Assembly (NCBI GenBank): GCA_019828595.1
Contig: JAHQRK010000022.1
Location: 496,001 to 560,000 of the forward strand
Source of the DNA: Aphanomyces cochlioides
Lineage: Eukaryota; Oomycota; Saprolegniomycetes; Saprolegniales; Verrucalvaceae
Length of the DNA stretch: 64,000 nucleotides
Direction of reading: 5' to 3'
In this document: positions 56,422 to 64,000 of the stretch, piece by piece
How positions within the stretch are numbered: position 1 is the stretch's first letter
How the letters are laid out: every line of letters starts with the position of its first letter
Translations under genes and position numbers: made by a program
Notes under the pieces: generated by a model
Databases searched by the model: none
What the model was told of the DNA's origin: nothing
Seen by the model: the letters and a program-made list of their open reading frames with translations, nothing else

Positions 56422-57740
56422 CTATTTATCACCTTGAGACCAGAGCTTATTGCAGTGGTATTCTCTGCGATCCTTTGTAGACTTGTATCCATGATTAATA
56501 GACTCCTCCATGTCATTGGGCTCGTTAGTTGTATCGTATTCATGCATTTCATCGTCCCAATCATCATCCCTATCGAACATATCAACAAGTAAATTGTGCA
56601 GGACTGTAGCACATCGAATGTACAACACCATAATTTTTGCTGCAGACGGCTTTAATATATCCATTCGCATTCCCCGAAGAGATTGAAATCGCCCCTTTAA
56701 GATTCCAATGCAATGTTCATTCACACTTCTACATTGGGCAACATGGGTGTTGAAGTACATTTGCTCTTGAGACAAGCGACGACCTCGTGATCGCTTGTAG
56801 GTTGGTAGAATATGATCACAAAGCATGTAGCCTGAGTCAGCAAGCAGAAATTGTAGATGGTCAAAATATTGACAAGGATTTCTCGCCAGCTTACTATTAG
56901 ACCACACTTGCATGTCATGTACAGCACCAGGCCAACCCAAATCAGTAAATCGATCTCTTTTTCTGTCATCGCAAACAACCATGCCTGCCATACCATAGTA
57001 ACCTTGTCGACTATAAAAATCTTCACCATTTTGAGATGGACGGGCATACACAGGGAACAAAGTACCATCTACAAATCCAACACAGCCTTCAATGCCATGA
57101 TTCAACTCAATTCTGCGCGCTATTGATTTTCGGCCTTGTTTAGATGGCCAATAAACAGTATAACGTTCCAAACTTATTATAGCAATAAAGCAGCGCTAGC
57201 AATAAAGACCTCACTGATTCCAAAATGACGAGCCAAAATTCCAACGGAGCTACCATTTCCTAATCGCCTCAATTTGGCAAGAAAAACAAGAAGTTGGTGG
57301 GGTACTGGACTTTGACATACGTGTGCTTGGTTTGAAAATACTGCATGTGACTGAATCATTTCAACAATTTGATGAAAACTTGATTTGCTCATTCGAGCTT
57401 CTTGTCGAAAGCGACAATCATCGAGACTCATTAGATAATCAAATGGAGGATCGCGCTTTGGAACAGGCCAACGTTGTTGTGAATATCGATGCGATAGAAT
57501 TTCACAGTAAAGGTATAGAAGCAAGTTAAACGTCATTCCAAGTTGAGAGCTTATCTTAGCCATGGCAACCAAGGGATTTCCACGCGATCCTAGACAATGC
57601 ATCTTTTGCACAAAAATGAGCGGTAATCGGGATTTGCGAGGAAAGCATGGCAAAGAGTAAGTAGTAAATTGGATTGACACCAACGCTATAAGCTTTTGCA
57701 TGTCTTGAATAAGAGCTTGGCGCTGAGAGAAGCGCACCAT
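56422..57740 (-). pseudogene. Harbinger DDE_4 nuclease, one frameshift
   Basis: The ATG at 57740 opens the N-terminal part with a helix-turn-helix (LVFLAKLRRLGNGSSVGIL, ARHFGISEVFIASA). The frame shifts near 57175-57190, then continues to 56422 with the catalytic core: GCVGFVDGTLFPVYARPSQN (first Asp), DLGWPGAVHDMQVW (second), LLADSGYMLCDHILPTY, and RSVNEHCIGILKGRFQSLRG (final Glu). It would cut the element at its AGGGGG ends. Only this single frameshift separates it from an intact gene. Confidence 0.85.
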
Positions 57741-57933
57741 AATGACTCGACAGGAAGCAGATAAGTTGCGAACTGACTACACTCTCACATGAGGCTCTGA
57801 TCTGAATTGAGACTTTCACTTTGGGGGCATTCACGATCAGATCAGAAAATTTATCAGAAGCAATTTCAATTGGGTAAAAACTTTTCCTGTAGAACGCTCT
57901 GTCCTGATTTCAGATTCAACTTTGACACCCCCT

Positions 57934-58344
57934 ATTCATGGATCGACCTCAACTCAAGCGTTTATTTACTTGGCCTTTTTCATGGCGTACCCCCACTTGG
58001 AATTTTATCAAGACCTTTGTATACAAATTTTCAAGTCCTCCACGGTCAACCCGAAATCGCCTTGTATCTCGCCACCATCAACTCGGATCAAGATGGTCAT
58101 GGAAAGAAAGTTGCTTGTATGGCTCTTCTCTATACTGTTGAATTTTTTCACTGTCTGAATCGCCTTGGAACATTTTCTTTCTACCATGGTCCCTCCAAAT
58201 TACCCCTCACCCAAGTCTATTTCGGTTAAGCAACACTGGACGATTTTCCACAAGAACCTTCCAAGGTCACATTTCCCAACACATATTTATTATGCGACCT
58301 ATGAAGCCAAAATCTAAAGTCTAGTTTGCGGCCCTTTTGGGCCG
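57934..58344. other. Flank of the Harbinger element, unassigned
   Basis: Continuation of the pre-insertion sequence. It has an open frame to 58229 with YLATINSDQDG, related to a frame at 54900-55060. No domain is recognised. Confidence 0.4.
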
Positions 58345-58412
58345 TATTAATTCTTTAATATACTCAGTTAACCGCTTCGTATCCGGAAGGTCCCGGGTTC
58401 GATCCCCTCCGT
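58345..58412 (+). repeat. tRNA-like sequence, possibly a tRNA-derived SINE head
   Basis: TCCCGGGTTCGATCCCCTCC at 58390 region fits a tRNA T-arm/B-box (GGTTCGATCC). Upstream, ACTCAGTTAACCGCTTCGTA resembles a D-arm/A-box and a short anticodon stem (CTTC...GAAG). The acceptor stem does not pair well, so it is not a convincing functional tRNA gene. Confidence 0.45.
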
Positions 58413-58530
58413 CGACTTTTACGCCTACGCGACGAGATGGTGGGGTTCGGATATGGACAACCGGAAAGAGAAGGAACATGTGGACCACTGAAAGGAGAGA
58501 ACCTCTGGCAAAAGACTTCAACCAGCATGA

Positions 58531-59510
58531 TTGTTTTTGCCCTCAACAACTACAATGTCTTCACCCATGCGCCGAGCAATCGACCAGTCTGAGCAAACCG
58601 ACACAGTCAACCACAACCAGTCCCCCAACCACCCTAACGACGAGGCCGAAGAAAAATCAAGCCACGAAGATGAAGAAAACGGTGACGACGAACCAATTCA
58701 CGTTGTAACCGTCCCTGCAACCATGCCCCCCTCCATGACCCTGATTACGTCTTGTGGTCAACGTCTTGGACCGTCGTCGACGCAATCACAATGACCCTCC
58801 CGAAACCAAGGACTCGCAGTACATGTACAAATGCTTCATGTCCGACAAAACGTTTCAATGGATCCCAAGCAAGTCTCAAGAACGTAAAGACCAAGCACGC
58901 TTATTCGATGTCTTGGACCGTTTCATACTGTATGTCGCCAATCATGACCAATCATGACCAAGCCGACCCTGTTGACTTGATGAGCCTCGAAGATTTCAAG
59001 ATGGACGACATCGAATTTATCAAACGTGTGGCCGCCAGTCCTGAAATGAATTGTGTCGAAAACGCAGTTCTGACGGCCGCATCATTTCTCAACATGCAAC
59101 TGAAGTACACCCAAGAAGATTATGACGCATTTTTGAAGACCACTTCATTCACGTCAGAGAGAGGTCTTGAGACGGGCGAAACGAAACGTTTCGTTGACTG
59201 GTTCATGAAGAAGGGATTCCGTATCAATCGCTTCATTTACGAAAAGGACATTTTGAAGGAGATCCCGAACATGAGTGATCCCATTCAGTCGCCCGTGCAT
59301 GCATTCATCAAAGGTGGACCTGGTATGTATCTTGTGCGTACGAAGGACGTTACGTTATTGGGACATTTTTGGGCGATCCGCTTCGCATGTGGACAAGCTG
59401 TCGCCGTGTCGGAGAAGCCTCCACGGGGCATCGCGGCCTTCAAAGAAATCATTGAGGAAGTGGATTACGTTCGCAAATGTGTCCCACTCGACAAGAAACG
59501 CAAGCACTAA
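58531..59510 (+). pseudogene. Chromodomain-like plus cysteine-protease-like ORF, frame-broken
   Basis: The start has an acidic, low-complexity stretch (HEDEENGDDEPIHVV). A frame at 58756-58957 then reads VNVLDRRRRN...YMYKCF...WIPSK...LLFDVLDRFI, which has the spacing of a chromodomain. A 10-bp tandem duplication (58941-58950 and 58951-58960) then shifts the frame. The long open frame continues to 59510 with NCVENAVLTAASFL and LGHFWAIRF, a Cys...His arrangement like papain-fold proteases. Another shift lies near a CCCCCC run at about 58727. The pairing suggests a transposon accessory protein, but I do not recognise the family. Confidence 0.5.
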
Positions 59511-60214
59511 CTTTTTGGTGCCGGCTCTGAGTTCTTTTTTTCTGCCCACTCAGTTTTTTATGGAACTTAGTAATAGAGCCCACTGAAATCAATTTTATGG
59601 CTCGTGTGAACGACGTTGTCCGCTCGAAGGCTATGGTCAAACCCCTCAAACCCCTAAATGCCCTCGCTATTGACTTTGCTCTATTCATGTGCTCGAAGAT
59701 AATGTTATGACCGTCAAAGTCGGATCTTTGACAACAAGTCTGCAAGAATGTCATGCTCGATGTGACTAAACCAATAGCCTGTATATCTGGCTTTAGTGAC
59801 GACATAAGTGACCTAATCCGGTCCGGCTCCCTGTGAACTAATCTTGTTTTTCCTTTCCTTGCAATAACTCAATAATTCAGACTTCCTTTTGCCTTGTTCT
59901 AAAACAAGTCAACCACCTCCCCCGCTACCACTGACTACCGACTCGCCGCACTCTACGACCCTGCTCGTCCCGCGATCTCTCCATTTATAGAGATTCACGT
60001 GACACTTTTTTGCTGTCTGGCTGCCACATATTCCTACTCTAAGCCAACGGAATGACCACCGATTTTGGAAATGGCTGGTTTAGCATACAAATAGAGGCGC
60101 CGCGTTGACAAATAATCCAAATGAGCAGTTCAACGCTGACTTGAATAGGGTAAGACACATAGGACGATTCTCCAATTTAATATGTTCTAGTTTACTCAGT
60201 CGAGACGGCTACAC
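59511..60214. other. Intergenic
   Basis: About 700 bp with no recognisable gene, repeat or RNA. Confidence 0.45.
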
Positions 60215-60772
60215 ATGCCACAACTTATTCAAGAGATAGTAAAGATCCTCCGGGCGGAATCACGTACACGTAGGCAATGGTCAAGCGCACCAACCGTCGG
60301 AAGACGATTAAAGGCGCACTATATGCAGTTGAAGAAGCTTGGACGACTTCAAGTTACCCCTCAAGCCAATGTTTCATCATGGTTAGTCCAACACCAAGCT
60401 TCAACAGGAAGAGAAGCCAACGAATACAATCATGCCATAAGAAATCCAGATGCAAGAACTCTCTCTCGTAACGCGAGAAGGCTCGAGGAGTGCCGCCAGC
60501 CACACGAGGGGTGGAATGTTACTTGCGTACGTGTGCAAAATGGACCATATGAGACAAGATGTCGGTGTCAATCCTGGCAGCGAAATGGGATATGCGTACA
60601 CGTGATTGCTGTTTGCGAAGAAGTTGGCGAAGTTTTGCCTGGTATGCGTGGTGCCCCCCGTAGTGTAATGTATCGAAGAAGTACGCGCGGTGGCTATAGA
60701 GGCCAGTTTCGCCGAGGCAATCCTCGCGGCAGAGCTCGTCACAACACAGGGGCTTTGCATTTCGACATCTAA
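60215..60772 (+). pseudogene. Mutator-like transposase C-terminal fragment with SWIM zinc finger
   Basis: From the ATG at 60215 the 185-residue frame contains a SWIM finger (TRCRCQSWQRNGICVHVIAV, pattern CxC...CxH) at about residues 112-131, then a basic Arg/Gly-rich tail (GGYRGQFRRGNPRGRAR). SWIM fingers sit at the C-terminus of MULE transposases. The DDE core that should precede it is absent, so this is a fragment or a domesticated small protein. Confidence 0.6.
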
Positions 60773-60789
60773 CGTTAGATAATCATTAT

Positions 60790-61135
60790 AGCACGTGCAC
60801 AGTTAAAGTCCATCTAGTAGGTCTGCAGGTGCATGATAGGCACTGATATAGAACACGTAAGATTTCATTTCGTCGAGTATGACTACAAAACTAGGGTGTA
60901 TGTATTGCAATCAGTGATTAGGACAATTCCAGTACGTCTAGTATGACTACACTGTAGCAAGTAAGATTCAAGTACGTCTAGTATAAGTATACAACATTGC
61001 CATACTGCATTGCAATACGACTTGTACGATTCCAGTATATCAAGTATGAGTATACAGCAATGAGATACTGTTTTGCAACAAGTACTCAGACAGGACAAGT
61101 AAGATTCCAGTACATCTAATAGGCCTACATTCAAC
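60790..61135. repeat. Degenerate short repeats around GATTCCAGTACGTCTAGTAT
   Basis: The motif recurs with changes at about 60868, 60922, 60964, 61027 and 61103, with spacing of roughly 42-76 bp, and once more near 62142. Each unit is followed by a TATGACTAC or TATGAGTATAC-like stretch. There is no ORF; it may be a decayed minisatellite or transposon subterminal repeats. Confidence 0.6.
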
Positions 61136-62311
61136 GACAGACTATACTGTAGATAGTATATTCCAACCCATGTATGTTATCTACAAAATCACACCGAAGT
61201 TGTATTTCTGGTGATGGAGCCAATCGCTTCTTAGATAATTCAATCAGTAAAAACATTGATTGGATAAAAATTCAGTTCAGTGCTATATTTCGGAATGTTA
61301 TCGTGATGCAAATCACACTGGCAGTGTGATCCAGAGTGTGCTAAAACTGGCCAATCAGGTGCCAAATCACACCTGAAATCACACCAAAAATCACACCTGT
61401 CCGACAATATCTTTTCATGCCACGGTCAATCAAGTCGTTTATCGGCTTGTTAGATGCAGAGGTGACTCTGCTTTGACTGGACATTCATATTTAACTGAAA
61501 GCTATCTAAATAAGGTCGTGAATGAATGCATAGTCCTTTGTCCTCTTGTGCTTGTGTCGATGCACTTTCAATGTGAGAACATTGAAAAGCCGGGCAGCAG
61601 AAACCCGTCGAGTCCGGTTTATTATCGAAATATGCTTTGCACATGAAATGTAGTCACTTCCATTGTATTATAGACTTAAATGTGTCTTGCATCTAATCCC
61701 CATCATTTGGATTTGGTAGATTGAGGCGAATTTGTGTTCTGTGTACAGATATCTTACGCCCAAGCACCGGTCAAAAGACAAGTAGGTCGTTGTTGTTGTC
61801 GAAAACTAAAGCGACTTCACATGCTCACGCACATCGGAGATCAAACTGAGGTTACATCAGGTAGTTTTGTGATAATTCTATTCAATGTACGCGACTTATA
61901 GCGTCGAACAAAACAACAGTATATGTGGTGCACTTTGCAATCAATTATTACGATTTAGAACTAAGTATGAGAGGCCTAAACATAATGTTAATGCGTCTGT
62001 GGCCAAACTCGACTGGCCATGTTGTCAACGTGGACTCCGTGTTGTCGTGCACTCTGTGTTGTTGACACTGGGCACTGCAGAATTTTAGCCAATCGTGTAG
62101 TGGTGTGACAGTGAGTGTGATGTTTCACCGGAACTGCCATGATTCCAGTATGTCTAGTTAACCTACGACTATGGTGTAATAATCTATTTGTACACTGTAC
62201 TTGTACTTTTTACTCAGATAGAATCGGTACTTTCAGTATGTCACATATTCGAGGAGTTTCGTTTGCAGTTACAATAACACTGTTGCTATAAATTGTGTTC
62301 AGTTCTTTGTC
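61136..62311. other. Intergenic, repeat-containing
   Basis: It contains a cluster of AAATCACACC words at about 61305-61400 and one more copy of the GATTCCAGTA motif near 62142. No gene is recognised. Confidence 0.45.
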
Positions 62312-62647
62312 ATGGATCTGAGTGAAGTGGTGGAAGTGTCTAGACGACAAGTCTTCTTGAATTGGAATTACCTCGATCTCTTTTTGTCTGGCTTTAACCT
62401 AGAGCGTTCTACGAGGTGGAGAGCCCAAGACTCCACCCGCTTTTCAGAAAAAGACAAATCCAACTACCCTGCTTGGGTCATTGATACCAATTGGAAGTGG
62501 AGATTGTACTCCTGTGCTCGTTGCGAGGCTCAATTGCAAGCCAAATGGACGATTGTCGACGGTATATGGCAAATTCTATGTCATGATAGACCCTCCAAAG
62601 ATTATGACTACAAGCCGCACACACACCCTCACACCAAGTACAGCTGA
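62312..62647 (+). CDS. Small protein with FLYWCH/MULE-type zinc-finger-like segment, 111 aa
   Basis: The ATG at 62312 opens 111 codons. The middle has WRLYSCARCEAQLQAKWTIV and later CHDRPSKDYDYKPHTHPH, i.e. C-x2-C followed by an H-x-H-type cluster, like the FLYWCH or GCM-type zinc finger found at the N-terminus of Mutator transposases. No transposase core follows. It could be the N-terminal piece of a decayed MULE or a small transcription-factor-like gene. Confidence 0.45.
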   Translation: MDLSEVVEVSRRQVFLNWNYLDLFLSGFNLERSTRWRAQDSTRFSEKDKSNYPAWVIDTNWKWRLYSCARCEAQLQAKWTIVDGIWQILCHDRPSKDYDYKPHTHPHTKYS

Positions 62648-62680
62648 ACTAAGTCTATGATCTCATATCATTTAGGCAAA

Positions 62681-62905
62681 ATGAGTTCGTTCGAATCATA
62701 TGCAACGATTATGCAAAAGTTCAAGATGATTCAAGAAGAAAACACAAGGTTGAAGAATGAATTGTCCTTCGACAAAGTTAGGGCTGTACTGGCCCTCCTT
62801 GCTGCGCAAAGAGAAAGTGAGTCTGACGTGGATGAGGACACTAATCTACAATCCACCACAACCTCTGTTTCGAGCAACTCAACTTCTTTTTTTCCCAGCT
62901 ACTAA
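62681..62905 (+). CDS. Small hypothetical protein with coiled-coil segment
   Basis: The ATG at 62681 opens about 74 codons beginning MSSFESYATIMQKFKMIQEE, then a heptad-like helix (ENTRLKNELSFDKV) and a Ser/Thr-rich end. It follows the zinc-finger ORF by 33 bp and may be a further part of the same decayed gene; no splice signal was confirmed. Confidence 0.3.
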   Translation: MSSFESYATIMQKFKMIQEENTRLKNELSFDKVRAVLALLAAQRESESDVDEDTNLQSTTTSVSSNSTSFFPSY

Positions 62906-63440
62906 AAGTTGCGTTTGAATCACCGAACATGAACAAGGAATGTGAGCCGAATTTATTCGCTCGACAATTAACCATGTTGTTGCCCAATCAATGCATGGGG
63001 AACAGTGTCTTGGCACTGACATGCTTGGTTGGGTCTTTGGATCGATTTCGGAAGTGCCAATATCGACACGGCTACTTCAACATTTTGCCCCCGACGTTAA
63101 ACTCAACAATGATGTAAGACGACTACAGCGATCTGGGAAATATAAGACCAGCGGCGGCTCTTCGGTGATTGGTCAGTTTCAAACTCAAGTTGAAGTCATG
63201 GACCTGTGAAATATTTTATCCTATTAAATTGTATATTGGTGTCGTCTCAAAAACAGGAACTTTGTATTTAAAGCTATCATTAAAGTTTATGCACTGTGAA
63301 AGTAACTAGAATACCTACGATATTGCAAAATGCCATGCATTCAATGAAAAGTCATAGCAGTCATAGATAAAGTGAAAGCCTCTATAATTTAATATTTACT
63401 GTATCCATTTCGAGGATGTGTTGTCGAACAATCCCAACCA

Positions 63441-63823
63441 CTATCGCAACCACTCTGAGTGGTGTGTCTTCAGATACTGCACCATGTGAAAGGTGCTCAG
63501 AGGACGTCGTTTTTGTCGTAAGAACTCCATGAAATGGAGAAGATTCTATTGTTATTAAGAAGAGTAAAGTATGATATATTTATTATGCTTACTTGAGGCT
63601 GTGGAAGAATACACGGTCTCCCCGCACAAGGGGACCTTTTCGCTTGGGCTTGAAGGGATTTCAACGCTGTCGCGTCCCATTTTCGTATAGTTTCGTTTGA
63701 GATTCCAGTTCTCGCAACAACAGCCTGCATGCCTTCTTCTTCAACGGCACGAAGAATCTTGAGTTTGTATGACGCCGTGTAAGAGCGTCGTAGCTTACTC
63801 AGGCCTTGGTGCTTGTCTGACAT
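63441..63823 (-). pseudogene. pogo-like transposase N-terminal exons, truncated
   Basis: The ATG at 63823 opens a Psq-type helix-turn-helix (RRSYTASYKLKILRAVEEEG, VVARTGISNETIRKW) in exon 63593-63823. A GT-AG intron 63546-63592 (47 bp) joins FMEFLRQKRRPLSTFHMVQY and HHSEWLR, the start of the CENP-B-like domain, which ends at an in-frame TAG (63441-63443). The catalytic part is absent to the left. This is a different copy from the transposase at 47255-50161, which lacks this N-terminal exon. Confidence 0.65.
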
Positions 63824-64000
63824 CACGTTTGTCACTTTATGGCCATGAAATGAAGGCTGGCATCCTGCCAATTATATTTCCTGTTATACTTTATAATATC
63901 AATTATGAAGGTTCTATTGTAGGGTAGGGTTAGTTGCTGGTCTTATATTTCCCAGATCTCTGTATTGTCACCAACTGACATGTTTTGCAGGTTTTGGATG
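63824..64000. other. Window end, no feature
   Basis: Upstream flank of the pogo-like exon; nothing recognised. Confidence 0.4.

Larger units (their letters stand above)
55255..57933. mobile_element. PIF/Harbinger DNA transposon, complete ends
   Basis: The ends are inverted repeats: AGGGGGTTTCAAAGTTGAAT at 55255 and, in reverse complement, AGGGGGTGTCAAAGTTGAAT ending at 57933; homology continues for about 30 bp. ATT at 55252-55254 and 57934-57936 is the 3-bp duplication. The 2679-bp element carries a DDE nuclease gene on the minus strand and a second DNA-binding-type gene on the plus strand, the standard two-gene layout of Harbinger. Confidence 0.88.

Noticed and set aside
60868..61130. CRISPR-like array
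   Set aside because: The repeats are degenerate and irregularly spaced, and the genome is eukaryotic.

Overview
This window looks like nuclear DNA from an oomycete, most likely a saprolegnialean such as Aphanomyces (inferred from gene content; no search was run). The clues are genes with very short GT-AG introns of about 36-52 bp, a START-FYVE protein of the type expanded in oomycetes, secreted papain-family proteases carrying PAN/Apple repeats, EGF-like secreted proteins, and a dense mix of decayed eukaryotic transposons. There is no bacterial operon structure, CRISPR array or rRNA. Starts given here are ATG codons chosen by reading; several long frames only open at TTG or GTG.

Left part (1-20 kb). 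A hairpin repeat (155-297) is followed by a 576-bp Harbinger-type non-autonomous element (340-6415) split by a young but broken Ty1/copia retrotransposon (589-6083). Host genes follow: a START-FYVE gene (minus) whose 3' end runs into a perfect 53-bp-arm palindrome, a multi-exon mitochondrial elongation factor G2 gene (10334-13097), and two tandem, similarly built EGF-like secreted protein genes (13599-16385 and 16534-19272, minus).

Centre (20-35.5 kb): a secretome cluster. It holds a mucin-like secreted protein, a 5-domain PAN protein, an 8-domain PAN protein, and two divergently oriented papain-PAN fusion proteases. The protease pair and the neighbouring PAN gene form a large inverted repeat. 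Its arms (24774-28029 and 32238-35491, about 3.25 kb) appear to differ only by two bases in poly-C runs, while the protease-coding halves facing the centre are clearly diverged. The right arm stops inside a PAN gene, exactly where a Tc1-like transposase tail begins.

Right part (35.5-64 kb) is almost all mobile DNA. It contains a chromodomain Ty3/gypsy pol fused in frame downstream of a Crypton-like tyrosine recombinase; a mariner element next to the start of that fusion; a hAT transposase; a pogo transposase interrupted just after its start codon by a Tc1/IS630-like element with 219-bp terminal inverted repeats and an apparently intact four-exon transposase; a 5'-truncated LINE; a complete-ended Harbinger element; a broken chromodomain-like plus cysteine-protease-like ORF; Mutator-type zinc-finger fragments; and the N-terminal exons of a second pogo transposase.

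The most interesting items are the mosaic inverted duplication of the papain-PAN proteases, the recombinase-retrotransposon fusion, and the long-TIR DD35E element that looks intact. Many frameshifts across the window fall in homopolymers, so some 'pseudogenes' could be consensus errors of a long-read assembly.
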